Shown: one piece after another, positions 56,300 through 64,000 of the stretch
How positions within the stretch are numbered: position 1 is the first letter of the stretch
How the letters are laid out: each line of letters begins with the position of its first letter
NCBI GenBank assembly: GCA_029946125.1
Contig: JAQSDX010000010.1
Span: 1 to 64,000, forward strand
Source of the DNA: Candidatus Methylobacter titanis
GTDB taxonomy: Bacteria > Pseudomonadota > Gammaproteobacteria > Methylococcales > Methylomonadaceae
Reading direction: 5' to 3'
DNA: 64,000 bases
Made by a program: the position numbers and the translations under genes
The notes under the pieces: model-generated
The model's database searches: none
Seen by the model: the letters and a program-made list of their open reading frames with translations, nothing else
What the model was told of the DNA's origin: nothing

Positions 56300-56770
56300 T
56301 TAGGCGGGGGATTGCTGATTTGAAAGTTTTTCCAACGTTGTGCTTAGCCTCAGCAACGCGAGCTTCAATTGTTCATCCGAAACCGTAAGACTGTGGTTAT
56401 GGATGAACGCTATTTTTTCTGCCGATGGAATGATCGGTGTCCTGCCCGGTAGCGATGTTGCAGACAATGTCTCTACCCGCACTTTAATCTGCATAATCGA
56501 GACCGATTCACGGGTTAGCGGGGCGATGGCTGCGAGAATTACGCTGTTATAAAAGCGCAGTTGCGATGCCCAAGCCGCCGTATCGGTATAAACCAGCAGT
56601 TTCTTGCCATTAATAACACAGTGCAGTGCATGTTTAGCTATCGCCGCCGGTAAAATGTCATGAATACGCCGTAGAACCTGTTTTTGTTGCTCAATCTGAC
56701 TATAAAAATGAGCCATAGTGCGATTTGGGAACGACAAGGCCGCTTTAAATGAAGTTGGTTTTTTTGCCAT
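56300..56770 (-). CDS. DciA-like (DUF721) protein
   Basis: 156 residues. The DUF721 core is visible: LRRIHDILPAAIAKHALHCVI, LLVYTDTAAWASQLRFYNSVIL, then IKVRVETLSATSLP. DciA is the helicase loader of most bacteria lacking DnaC, but short DUF721 proteins next to lpxC or secA in gammaproteobacteria have the same domain, and here it is convergent with lpxC. A ~20-residue Lys/Pro N terminus precedes the domain. Assignment to helicase loading is likely but not certain. Confidence 0.8.
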   Translation of the reverse strand: MAKKPTSFKAALSFPNRTMAHFYSQIEQQKQVLRRIHDILPAAIAKHALHCVINGKKLLVYTDTAAWASQLRFYNSVILAAIAPLTRESVSIMQIKVRVETLSATSLPGRTPIIPSAEKIAFIHNHSLTVSDEQLKLALLRLSTTLEKLSNQQSPA

Positions 56771-56893
56771 GAGCGCTGGATGAGAAGTCCTGTTAGCTAA
56801 TTATTGGATTATCTAAGAGAGTAAGATATAGTTAGTTTCTGTAAGGGATTCGCTATTTTAAAGTTTCAGTTCCTGCCCCTTATCGACATCTGA

Positions 56894-56952
56894 CCTCCAT
56901 GGATGGAGGGAATACAGAATGATTGCCCGGAGCAATCACTGCCATGTAGGCA
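56894..56952. repeat. Hairpin series upstream of hoxF
   Basis: CCTCCAT-GG-ATGGAGG (56894-56909), GATTGC-CCGGA-GCAATC (56921-56937) and TGCC-ATGTA-GGCA (56940-56952) in a row. The last contains CCATGTAGGCA, also found at the murF 3' end. It is a REP/BIME-type element in the probable hox promoter region. Confidence 0.75.
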
Positions 56953-57014
56953 ATGTAATCATTCATTAGTATCATATCCACAAACATCCAGAAAGATAAA
57001 GCCGGGGAGATAAA

Positions 57015-58802
57015 GTGAGACAATTCGTTCAGGGTATCGTAGAAAATAATCATCAGGCAACACATTTGTTGCAAATTCTAAGGCAGATTCAATCCCGTTT
57101 TCATTATATCCCGGAAGAGGCGATAGAACAGCTGTCCGGCTTGCTGAACATTCCTCGAACGCAAATTATCAGCGTCATTGAATTCTACAGTTTTTTCCAT
57201 CTGACCCGAAGAGGGCGATATGAGCTGTTGATCAGCGATTCGATAACCGATCATATGTTGGGTAAGAAAGACCTGCTCGGCTATCTGGAAAATAAATTGG
57301 CTGTTGCTGTTGGCGAAGTCAGGCCAGATGGCGTGGTTAGTCTGGATAATACTTCCTGTACCGGCATGTGCGACCAAGGCCCGGCCGGCTTGGTTAACGG
57401 CTATGCGTTGACTCACCTGGATCATTCTTCAATTGATAAAATCGCGGAGCTGATTAATCAACAAAAACCCCTGAGCGAATGGCCTAGCGAATTATTTCAG
57501 GTGGATGATAATATTCATAAATCCGGTTTATTGCTGAATCAGCAGCTTGAGCAAGGCGCGGCACTCAAAGCGGTGTTAACGCGAGGCATCAAGGAAACGC
57601 TGACTGAAATCGATAAATCAGGTTTGCGGGGTCGGGGCGGGGCCGGATTTAAAACGGCGATGAAGTGGCAGTTTTGTTCCGAAGAGCAACAGACTGAGCG
57701 TTATGTGGTATGCAATGCTGACGAAGGCGAACCGGGCACGTTTAAGGACAGGGTGCTGCTGAATACTTACGCAGATCAGGTTTTTGAAGGCATGACGGTG
57801 TGCGCGGCGATTATCGGAGCCAAACAGGGGTTTTTGTATTTGCGCGGCGAGTACTTGCATCTACACGATAAGCTGCAAAACATTTTGGAGCAGCGTCGCC
57901 GAAACGGTTTGCTGGGCACTAATATTCTGGACGCAGGATGGAATTTCGATATTGAAATCTGTCTGGGTGCAGGCGCTTATATTTGCGGCGAAGAATCCGC
58001 ACTGATCGAATCACTGGAAGGCAAAGCCGGCATTCCGCGCAATCGTCCGCCTTATCCGGTCACCCAGGGCTATTTGGGCAAACCGACCGTGGTCAATAAT
58101 GTAGAAACGTTTCTGGCGGCTGCCAGCATTGCGGTCAATGGTGGCGACTGGTTTGCCAGTATCGGCACCGAAAAATCGAAAGGCACCAAGATACTCAGTA
58201 TCAGCGGCGATTGCGCACGTCCCGGCATCTATGAATACCCCTTTGGCGTAACGGTTCAGACTATTCTGCATGACTGTGGCGCGGACGATGTATTGGGCGT
58301 TCAGGTTGGCGGGCCGTCAGGCAGCTTCATTTCCGATCAAGAGTTCGAGCGCAAGCTGGCTTTTGAAGATTTAGCCACCGGCGGCTCATTCATTATTTTC
58401 AACACCAGTCGCAATATTCTCGACATGGTGCATAACTTCACGCACTTTTTTGCCCATGAAAGCTGTGGATTTTGTACACCATGCCGGGTCGGCACCTCTT
58501 TATTGCAGAAACAGATGGATAAAATTGTCGAAGGCCATGGTTCGGCGGGTGATGTTGTTGCGTTGGAAGAATTGTGTCAACTGGTCAAAAATTATAGCCA
58601 TTGCGGCCTCGGGCAAACGGCGGCGAATCCGATCTTAACCACGCTGGAGCGCTATCCTGATTTGTATCAAAACCGATTAAAAGAAATCAGTTATGAACCG
58701 GGATTCGATTTGGATGGCGCACTGGAAACAGCGCGGCGCATGGCCAATCGTGATGATGCCGGTGCGCATTTGGCTCAAATAGAGGTGAACGAACATGAGT
58801 AA
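57015..58802 (+). CDS. hoxF: NAD-reducing hydrogenase diaphorase subunit HoxF
   Basis: 595 residues, GTG start with GGGGAG just upstream. The N-terminal ~165 residues are NuoE-like, with one visible Cys pair (SCTGMCDQGPAGLVNG); the first Cys pair of typical NuoE is not evident. The NuoF-like remainder has SGLRGRGGAGFKTAMKW (NADH), GAYICGEESALIESLEGKAG (FMN) and the 4Fe-4S site ESCGFCTPCRVGTSLL plus a later HCGLG Cys. It transfers electrons between NAD(H) and the hydrogenase module. It overlaps hoxU by eight bases. The NuoE and NuoF fusion and lack of separate hoxE fit the group 3d soluble type. Confidence 0.95.
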   Translation: MRQFVQGIVENNHQATHLLQILRQIQSRFHYIPEEAIEQLSGLLNIPRTQIISVIEFYSFFHLTRRGRYELLISDSITDHMLGKKDLLGYLENKLAVAVGEVRPDGVVSLDNTSCTGMCDQGPAGLVNGYALTHLDHSSIDKIAELINQQKPLSEWPSELFQVDDNIHKSGLLLNQQLEQGAALKAVLTRGIKETLTEIDKSGLRGRGGAGFKTAMKWQFCSEEQQTERYVVCNADEGEPGTFKDRVLLNTYADQVFEGMTVCAAIIGAKQGFLYLRGEYLHLHDKLQNILEQRRRNGLLGTNILDAGWNFDIEICLGAGAYICGEESALIESLEGKAGIPRNRPPYPVTQGYLGKPTVVNNVETFLAAASIAVNGGDWFASIGTEKSKGTKILSISGDCARPGIYEYPFGVTVQTILHDCGADDVLGVQVGGPSGSFISDQEFERKLAFEDLATGGSFIIFNTSRNILDMVHNFTHFFAHESCGFCTPCRVGTSLLQKQMDKIVEGHGSAGDVVALEELCQLVKNYSHCGLGQTAANPILTTLERYPDLYQNRLKEISYEPGFDLDGALETARRMANRDDAGAHLAQIEVNEHE

Positions 58803-59565
58803 AACCATTACCATCGACGGCAAAACCATCCCTTTTGAAGACGGTCAGACCATTATGGATGCGGCGATGGCAGCCGACGTCTATATCCCACACTTATGCC
58901 ATCAGCCGGAATTTACCCCGCACGGCAGTTGTAAACTGTGTACGGTCAATGTCAACGGACGCAACTGTTCGGCCTGCACCTTTCCGGCCATGGACGGGCA
59001 GGATGTGCTCAGTGAAACTAAAGAGCTGATTGACGACCGGAAGAAAATCACCCAAATGCTATTTGTGGAAGGCAATCATTTTTGCCCGTCCTGTGAAAAA
59101 ACCGGTAACTGTCAGTTACAAGCCGTGGCCTATCATTTGAATATGCTCGACAACCATTTTCCGTTGTTTTATCCGGATCGCAACGTAGATGCTTCTCATG
59201 CCGAGGTGATGATTGACCATAATCGCTGTATTTTTTGCGCCTTGTGCGTTCGTGCCAGTCAGCAAACAGACGGTAAAAACGTATTTGCGCTCAGCGGGCG
59301 CGGCATCCACAAGCATTTGATCGTCAATGCTGAAAGCGGGTTACTGAAAGATACTGATGTGGATGTGAACGATCAGGCTGTCCACATTTGTCCTACCGGC
59401 GCGATTCTGGTTAAACGTACCGGTTATCAGGTGCCGATTGGCGAACGTATTTACGATCACCAACAAATTGATCAAGTGAGTTTGGCCGCATCCGGTTCCC
59501 GACCGGTTGCGACACTTCCGCCATCCCTGGCAGTCGGCAAGGAGCATCCTAAACATGGCAAATAA
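58795..59565 (+). CDS. hoxU: NAD-reducing hydrogenase subunit HoxU
   Basis: 256 residues. N-terminal 2Fe-2S domain with CHQPEFTPHGSCKLCTVNV and CSACTFPAM; a His-Cys 4Fe-4S site GNHFCPSCEKTGNCQLQA; and ferredoxin-type clusters CIFCALCVRASQQ and HICPTGAIL. It relays electrons from HoxY to HoxF. The C-terminal ~20 residues (LAASGSRPVATLPPSLAVG) are encoded by a palindromic repeat and do not look like the family end. The stop overlaps hoxY, whose ATG is at 59555. Confidence 0.94.
   Translation: MSKTITIDGKTIPFEDGQTIMDAAMAADVYIPHLCHQPEFTPHGSCKLCTVNVNGRNCSACTFPAMDGQDVLSETKELIDDRKKITQMLFVEGNHFCPSCEKTGNCQLQAVAYHLNMLDNHFPLFYPDRNVDASHAEVMIDHNRCIFCALCVRASQQTDGKNVFALSGRGIHKHLIVNAESGLLKDTDVDVNDQAVHICPTGAILVKRTGYQVPIGERIYDHQQIDQVSLAASGSRPVATLPPSLAVGKEHPKHGK
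59484..59537. repeat. Palindromic repeat translated at the hoxU 3' end
   Basis: GGCCGCATCCGGTTCCCGAC then CCGGTTGCGACACTTCCGCC, CATCCCTGGCAGTCGG. Same element as in ftsI and ftsQ, but read in a different frame (ASGSRPVATLPPSLAVG). Confidence 0.88.
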
Positions 59566-60094
59566 AATTAGAGTAGCAACAACATCGCTGGCAGGCTGTT
59601 TCGGCTGTCATATGTCTTTTTTGGATATAGACGAGCGCATGCTGCAACTGGTTGAAGTAGTCGAGTTTGACCGCTCGCCGCTCACCGACATAGAACATTG
59701 CACCCATTGCGATATAGGTCTGATTGAAGGCGGCGTGTGCAATTCCGAAAACGTCCACGTATTGCGGGAGTTTCGTAACAACTGCAAAATCCTGGTTGCG
59801 GTCGGCGCTTGCGCCATTAACGGTGGATTGCCGGCGATGCGCAATCATATCCCCCTCGAAGAATGCCTGAATGAGGCTTATCTCGACGGAATTGGCGTGG
59901 AAAATCCGCAGATTCCCAGCGATATAGAATTGCCATTGCTGTTGAATCAGGTTTATCCGATACATGAAGTCGTCAAAATAGATTATTTTCTGCCCGGCTG
60001 CCCGCCTTCAGCGGACGTGTTCTGGAAATTCCTGACCGATTTGATCGAAGGGCGTGAACCTTCATTGCCTTACGAGTTGGTTCATTACGATTGA
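59555..60094 (+). CDS. hoxY: NAD-reducing hydrogenase small subunit HoxY
   Basis: 179 residues from the ATG at 59555 (MANKIRVATTSLAGCFGCHM), which overlaps the hoxU stop by 11 bases. The proximal 4Fe-4S ligands are the CFGCHMSFLDIDERML Cys pair, GVCNSENVHVLREF, VAVGACAINGGLPAMRN, and PGCPPSADVFWKFLTDLI. It passes electrons from the Ni-Fe site of HoxH to HoxU. The size is typical of group 3d. Confidence 0.96.
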   Translation: MANKIRVATTSLAGCFGCHMSFLDIDERMLQLVEVVEFDRSPLTDIEHCTHCDIGLIEGGVCNSENVHVLREFRNNCKILVAVGACAINGGLPAMRNHIPLEECLNEAYLDGIGVENPQIPSDIELPLLLNQVYPIHEVVKIDYFLPGCPPSADVFWKFLTDLIEGREPSLPYELVHYD

Positions 60095-60119
60095 GCGACC
60101 TACAAATACGAGGAAAATC

Positions 60120-61619
60120 ATGTACGAACATTTAGAAACAGCTGAAAACCGGGACAGTTTAAAACGCGTTGTCGTCGATCCGGTGTCGCGCGTTGAAGGC
60201 CACGGCAAAGTCACGTTATTGCTGGATGCGGATAACAAAGTCCAGCAGGCCAGATTGCATATCGTTGAGTTTCGAGGCTTTGAGCGCTTCATTCAAGGCC
60301 GGCCCTATTGGGAACTGCCGGTTCTGGTGCAGCGCTTATGCGGCATCTGTCCGGTCAGCCATCATTTGGCCGCCGCCAAAGCCATAGATCAACTGGTCGG
60401 CATCGATCCTGAAAACTTGCCCGCTTCAGCGGACAAATTAAGACGTCTGCTGCATTTTGGGCAAGTGCTGCAATCCCATGCCCTGCATTTCTTTCATTTA
60501 TCCAGCCCGGATTTATTGTTCGGTTTTGAAAGCGACATCAGCAAGCGTTCGATTGTCGCGGTATTGAGCGAATATCCCGAAATCGGCGTACAGGGCGTAA
60601 AACTGCGCAAATACGGCCAGGAAGTCATTCGCATGGTGTCGGGCAAACGCATACACGGCACCGGCGCGATTGCCGGGGGCATGAATAAATCATTGACCAA
60701 AGCCGAGCGCGACTACCTGCTCGAAGACATCGACCAGATGATAACCTGGGCGGCGGGTTCCGTTGCGCTGATCAAGAAAGTACACTGCTCCAATCTGCCC
60801 TATTACGATGAATTTGCCACGATACGTACCAATTATCTGGGTCTGACCAAGCCGGATGGTGCGCTGGAGCTTTATCACGGCGGTATCCGCGCCAAGAATG
60901 AGCACGGCGAAATCATTATGGATCAGGTCGATTATTGCCAATATAACGATTATATCCATGAAGAAGTCCGCTCCTGGACCTACATGAAATTTCCTTACCT
61001 GTTATCGCTGGGTCAGGAAAATGGCTGGTATCGGGTCGGGCCATTGGCGCGGGTCAATAACTGCGACTATATCGATACGCCGCTGGCCGAAGCCGCCCGC
61101 GTCGAGTTTAAGGCGCACAGTGGCGAAGCGATGGTACACAGCACCCTGGCATTTCACTGGACGCGTTTGATTGAAATCCTGCATTGCGCCGAAAGTATTA
61201 AACAGTTGCTGAATGACCCGGACATCATGGGCCATGATTTGGTCGCGCAAGGTGAAAAACGCTATGAAGGCGTGGGCGTGATTGAAGCGCCACGCGGTAC
61301 CCTGTTCCATCACTATCAGGTCGATGAAAACGACATTGTCACCAAAGCCAACCTAATCGTTTCGACCACCAGCAACAACATGGCAATGAACGAATCGGTG
61401 CGGCAAGTGGCGGCGGAATATTTGTCCGGCCGGGAACTGACCGAACCTTTATTGAATAATCTGGAAGTGGCGATACGCGCTTACGATCCCTGTTTGTCCT
61501 GCGCGACCCATGCGGTAGGCAAAATGCCGCTGCAACTTGAGTTGGTCGATGTTGACGGCAAGCTGATCGATAAGCTGGTCAAACACAGTGACGGTCAGAT
61601 TGAGCGGGAACATGGGTAA
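60120..61619 (+). CDS. hoxH: NAD-reducing hydrogenase large subunit HoxH
   Basis: 499 residues from the ATG at 60120 (GAGGAAA RBS); the frame extends upstream into hoxY. Ni-Fe ligands are the L1 motif RLCGICPVSHHLAAAKAID and the L4/L5 motif DPCLSCATHAVGK. Sequence after DPCLSCATH (~35 residues) is the C-terminal extension removed by the protease encoded next. It is the catalytic subunit oxidising or producing H2. Also VDPVSRVEGHGKVTLLLD at the N terminus. The stop overlaps the protease start. Confidence 0.97.
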   Translation: MYEHLETAENRDSLKRVVVDPVSRVEGHGKVTLLLDADNKVQQARLHIVEFRGFERFIQGRPYWELPVLVQRLCGICPVSHHLAAAKAIDQLVGIDPENLPASADKLRRLLHFGQVLQSHALHFFHLSSPDLLFGFESDISKRSIVAVLSEYPEIGVQGVKLRKYGQEVIRMVSGKRIHGTGAIAGGMNKSLTKAERDYLLEDIDQMITWAAGSVALIKKVHCSNLPYYDEFATIRTNYLGLTKPDGALELYHGGIRAKNEHGEIIMDQVDYCQYNDYIHEEVRSWTYMKFPYLLSLGQENGWYRVGPLARVNNCDYIDTPLAEAARVEFKAHSGEAMVHSTLAFHWTRLIEILHCAESIKQLLNDPDIMGHDLVAQGEKRYEGVGVIEAPRGTLFHHYQVDENDIVTKANLIVSTTSNNMAMNESVRQVAAEYLSGRELTEPLLNNLEVAIRAYDPCLSCATHAVGKMPLQLELVDVDGKLIDKLVKHSDGQIEREHG

Positions 61620-62094
61620 ACCGGTGTTGCTGTTCGGCTATGGCAATCTCAGTCGCGGCGATGATGCGCTGGGGCCGTTATTGTTGGAATACGCCGAAAC
61701 TCATTGCGACTTGGGCGCGATTGAAATATTGTCCGACTTCCAATTACAAATCGAACATGCGCTGGATCTGGAAAACAGGCGCTTAGTGTTATTTGTCGAT
61801 GCCTCCGTAGCCAGCGTCGATGCGTTTGATTTTACCGTGCTGGAGCCAGCCAGGGATAAAAGCTACACGACGCATGCGATGAGTCCTGCGGCGGTTTTAG
61901 ACGTGTATCAATCGATAAAAAAGCAAACGCCGCCGCCGTGTTTTTTGCTGAGCATCAAAGCCGAGAAATTTGAATTAGGCGAAGGCTTAAGTGCTAACGC
62001 TGAACATAATTTGGCAAAAGCGTGTTCATTCGCAAGGCAATTATTGGGCAATCCCGATGTTGATTTTTGGCTGAAACAGGCAAATGCTGCATAA
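61612..62094 (+). CDS. Hydrogenase maturation protease (HoxW/HyaD family)
   Basis: 160 residues from the ATG at 61612, overlapping the hoxH stop by eight bases; the longer frame is in hoxH. The protease signature is LLFGYGNLSRGDDALGPLLL with the Glu/Asp Ni ligands near residues 15 and 60 (VLFVDASVASVDA region), and a His region YTTHAMSPAAVLDVYQS. It cleaves the HoxH C-terminal peptide after nickel insertion. Its position just downstream of hoxH makes HoxH the substrate. The name hoxW is likely. Confidence 0.9.
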   Translation: MGKPVLLFGYGNLSRGDDALGPLLLEYAETHCDLGAIEILSDFQLQIEHALDLENRRLVLFVDASVASVDAFDFTVLEPARDKSYTTHAMSPAAVLDVYQSIKKQTPPPCFLLSIKAEKFELGEGLSANAEHNLAKACSFARQLLGNPDVDFWLKQANAA

Positions 62095-62104
62095 CATAAG
62101 CCTT

Positions 62105-62188
62105 GTAGGAGCGGGGCCATGCCCGCGACCGATGCGAGTCAAGACGCACAATTGTTGCCAAAATGTCGCGGGCATGGCCCGCTCCTAC
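62105..62188. repeat. REP/BIME-type inverted repeat upstream of hypA
   Basis: GTAGGAGCGGGGCCATGCCC (continuing GCGAC; 62105-62129) and its near-perfect complement at 62165-62188 (one extra G) flank a 35-base loop. The GGAGCGGG..CCCGCTCC form is characteristic of Pseudomonas-type REP elements. Confidence 0.9.
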
Positions 62189-62227
62189 GAAGCACTTGCC
62201 TTTACGTCAACAGCATTGCATGGCACA

Positions 62228-62308
62228 GGAACAGCCATGCATGACAAATCTGCCGGGAGCAGATTTGCACTTGCCCGAAGGGTGCAGGGCAGGGACAGCC
62301 ATGCATGA
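62228..62308. repeat. Direct repeats and hairpin supplying the hypA start
   Basis: AGGAACAGCCATGCATGA (from 62227) and AGGGACAGCCATGCATGA (to 62308) are near-identical direct repeats ~64 bases apart. Between them are the hairpins CAAATCTGC/GCAGATTTG (62245-62267) and GCAC..GTGC. The second repeat provides the AGGGA RBS and the ATG at 62301 of hypA. Confidence 0.8.
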
Positions 62309-62642
62309 ACTCTCCCTGCTGGAAAACGTCAGGGAAATTCTGGAAAACCATGCCGTGAGCCAAAAGTTCAGCAAGGTCACCAAAGTGACCCTGGAAATCG
62401 GCAAACTTTCCAGTATTGAGCCGGATGCGTTGCGCTTCGGTTTCGATGTGGTGATGAAAGACTCGCTGGCGGAAAATGCCGAATTGATCATTTCCGATAT
62501 AGCCGGACTGGGAATTTGTCGGCAATGCGGACTTGAAGTTGAACTGGAAACTTCGCATGATCCATGCTCCCATTGCGGAAGTCCTAAGGTTAAAGTCATT
62601 CAGGGCGCGGACATGAAAATTAAAGACTTGATTGTTATTTAA
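62301..62642 (+). CDS. hypA: Hydrogenase nickel incorporation protein HypA
   Basis: 113 residues from the ATG at 62301 (MHELSLLENVREILENHAV), the usual HypA length; the frame extends upstream through repeat DNA and is not coding. His2 is the Ni ligand and the zinc finger is CRQCGLEVELETSHDPCSHC. With HypB it delivers nickel to the HoxH precursor. Its RBS and start lie in a repeat (see 62228-62308). Confidence 0.96.
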   Translation: MHELSLLENVREILENHAVSQKFSKVTKVTLEIGKLSSIEPDALRFGFDVVMKDSLAENAELIISDIAGLGICRQCGLEVELETSHDPCSHCGSPKVKVIQGADMKIKDLIVI

Positions 62643-62690
62643 GCAAACAGGTAAAACATAAAATACTTTTACTCTTACAGGCCACTATGT

Positions 62691-63458
62691 ATGTGCGGAA
62701 TATGCGGTTGCAGCCAACCAGGCAAAATTAACAAACTCCAGCCTGTAAACGGGCAAGTTCATCAGCATGACCACGGTCATCGCCATCATGATCACGAAAC
62801 CGAGCGTCTGGTTAAAGTCGAGCAGGACTTGCTCAGTAAAAACAATGCCTATGCGGAGCAAAACAGGACTTACTTTCAGCAGCATCATATTTTCACGCTG
62901 AATCTGGTTTCCAGTCCCGGCGCGGGTAAAACCACCTTGCTGGTCGAGACGATTAAAGTCTTAAAAGACCGGTTTCCTATCGCCGTCATCGAAGGCGATC
63001 AGCAGACCGAGCATGACGCGGATCGAATCAGAGCCACCGGCGTACCTGCGTTGCAAATCAACACCGGTCGAGCCTGCCATCTCGATGCCCACGGCATTGG
63101 TCATGCGCTCCAGGCGCTGGGCATAAAAGACCACAGTTTTTTGGCCATAGAAAATGTCGGCAATCTGGTTTGCCCGTCTTCATTCGATTTGGGCGAAGCG
63201 CATAAAGTCGTGGTGCTGTCAGTGACTGAAGGCGACGATAAACCGCTCAAATATCCGGACATGTTTCATGCTGCAGATTTAATGATCATCAATAAAACCG
63301 ACTTGCTGCCTTATGTCGATTTTGATGTACAGCGTTGTATTAACTTCGCCAGGCAGGTCAATCCAGACATACAAATCATCCAGTTGTCATCAACCAAGGG
63401 CGATAATTTTTCCGCCTGGACAGACTGGCTCGCCGGGAACGTTAAGATGGAAGCGTAG
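62691..63458 (+). CDS. hypB: Hydrogenase nickel incorporation GTPase HypB
   Basis: 255 residues. N-terminal Ni motif MCGICGCS and a His-rich nickel-storage stretch (HQHDHGHRHHDHE). GTPase motifs: P-loop SSPGAGKTTLLVETI, EGDQQTEHDADRIRATGVP, ENVGNLVCPSSFDLGE and NKTDLLPYVDFD. It delivers and stores nickel for hydrogenase maturation. No hypC, hypD, hypE or hypF follows in the remaining 540 bases, so those must be elsewhere. Confidence 0.96.
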   Translation: MCGICGCSQPGKINKLQPVNGQVHQHDHGHRHHDHETERLVKVEQDLLSKNNAYAEQNRTYFQQHHIFTLNLVSSPGAGKTTLLVETIKVLKDRFPIAVIEGDQQTEHDADRIRATGVPALQINTGRACHLDAHGIGHALQALGIKDHSFLAIENVGNLVCPSSFDLGEAHKVVVLSVTEGDDKPLKYPDMFHAADLMIINKTDLLPYVDFDVQRCINFARQVNPDIQIIQLSSTKGDNFSAWTDWLAGNVKMEA

Positions 63459-64000
63459 AGCGCGCAGTGCTTTGCTGTTCACTTTTTGTTTTTCTCGATT
63501 CATGTTCGACGCAGCTCTTATATTTCAGGTTACTTTAGAGTGTGTCCGGTTTAGTGTAGCCACAAATTTCGTGGGAGCGACGCCTGCGTAGCGACGAGGG
63601 CATCCTTCCACCACCGACTTTCATGTTCCTAGGTGGCTCAAAATGCCATAAAAACTTGCGCAACAATAGCGATTCCCCGGCTATTTGTTATTTTCCACCT
63701 TTCGCATAACCTCCTCAGCCAAGCCCGGAATAATTTTACTTTATTCAGTCCCGTCAAACAGTCTGTCGCCATTACACTGCAATAATTTGCAGTTTAAGCA
63801 ACTGATCTTACAAGGTCAGCTTCTGGCGACAGAAGCTCAATATCTTATAATTAGATATTTTAATCTAATTATATCGTTTCATTAAAGCACTGATCTCCTC
63901 TACTATTGCACCTGAGCAACTTGTGTTGCTTATTTGGTAATCTTTTTATTCGCTATTAAATCTTAAGCTTATCGGTTTATTGAAGATAACGCCTGATTTA
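63459..64000. other. Downstream intergenic region with a large palindrome
   Basis: No convincing gene. TATAATTAGAT/ATCTAATTATA (63846-63873) is a perfect 11-bp inverted repeat with a 6-base loop, AT-rich. GTGGGAGCGACGCCTGCGTAGCGACGAGG (63572 region) looks like another REP-type half. Confidence 0.55.

Noticed and set aside
62202-62599. Minus-strand frames over hypA
   Set aside because: Antisense shadows of hypA and of the repeat DNA before it.

Overview
The window reads as one contiguous chromosomal segment of a Gram-negative gammaproteobacterium. The evidence is a canonical dcw cluster ending in lpxC, the rsmI-lpoA-yraN-SIS-BON block typical of Gammaproteobacteria, an rnpB of the common bacterial (type A-like) form, meso-DAP-type MurE, and LpxC. 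The moderate GC, a group 3d Hox hydrogenase and a SmbP-like protein would fit a methanotroph of the Methylococcales (Methylobacter/Methylomonas type). That assignment is inference: no methane-oxidation gene lies in the window.

Layout. (1) 0.2-8.7 kb: a cardiolipin synthase followed by small envelope and stress genes: CsbD, SmbP-like, YqjK/YqjE-like, three DUF883 (YqjD/ElaB) paralogues, a hemerythrin, a tiny one-span membrane protein, a BON protein, a glycine-zipper stress protein, a ferritin-like DUF2383 and a DUF2892 protein. Most have their own strong RBS. (2) 9,109-18,314: a complete-looking Tn3-family transposon bounded by ~46-bp inverted repeats that I matched by eye. It carries tnpA and a divergent serine recombinase. 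Its cargo is a 1258-residue multidomain protein (DoxX-like membrane domain, NDH-2-like flavoprotein, cNMP-binding domain, BLUF photosensor, bPAC-like but degenerate class III cyclase) overlapping a class I cytochrome c. It is flanked by short-repeat arrays on the left and a degraded IS1634-type transposase on the right. (3) 18.9-36.1 kb: housekeeping genes: pgm, an L,D-transpeptidase, an Lpp-like lipoprotein, ribF-ileS-lspA, ampD, a DUF1631 gene, nadC, a flavin-reductase-like gene, a GlcD-type oxidase, and the BON/SIS/yraN/lpoA/rsmI block. (4) 36.2-36.56 kb: rnpB (RNase P RNA). (5) 36.9-56.3 kb: the full dcw cluster, mraZ-rsmH-ftsL-ftsI-murE-murF-mraY-murD-ftsW-murG-murC-murB-ddl-ftsQ-ftsA-ftsZ-lpxC, with an MraZ-operator promoter, then a DciA-like gene. 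(6) 57.0-63.5 kb: hoxF-hoxU-hoxY-hoxH-protease-hypA-hypB, a bidirectional NAD-reducing [NiFe] hydrogenase with its Ni-maturation genes.

Two themes stand out beyond ordinary annotation. First, the transposon cargo joins a quinone/NADH-type flavoprotein module to a blue-light sensor and a cyclase-like domain with mutated catalytic positions, next to a soluble cytochrome c: a candidate light- and cNMP-responsive electron-transfer system. Second, families of short palindromic repeats sit inside or at the ends of essential coding genes (ribF, ftsI, murF, ftsQ, hoxU) and are translated in different frames. Related REP/BIME-like elements sit upstream of hoxF and hypA, where one copy supplies the hypA RBS and start codon.
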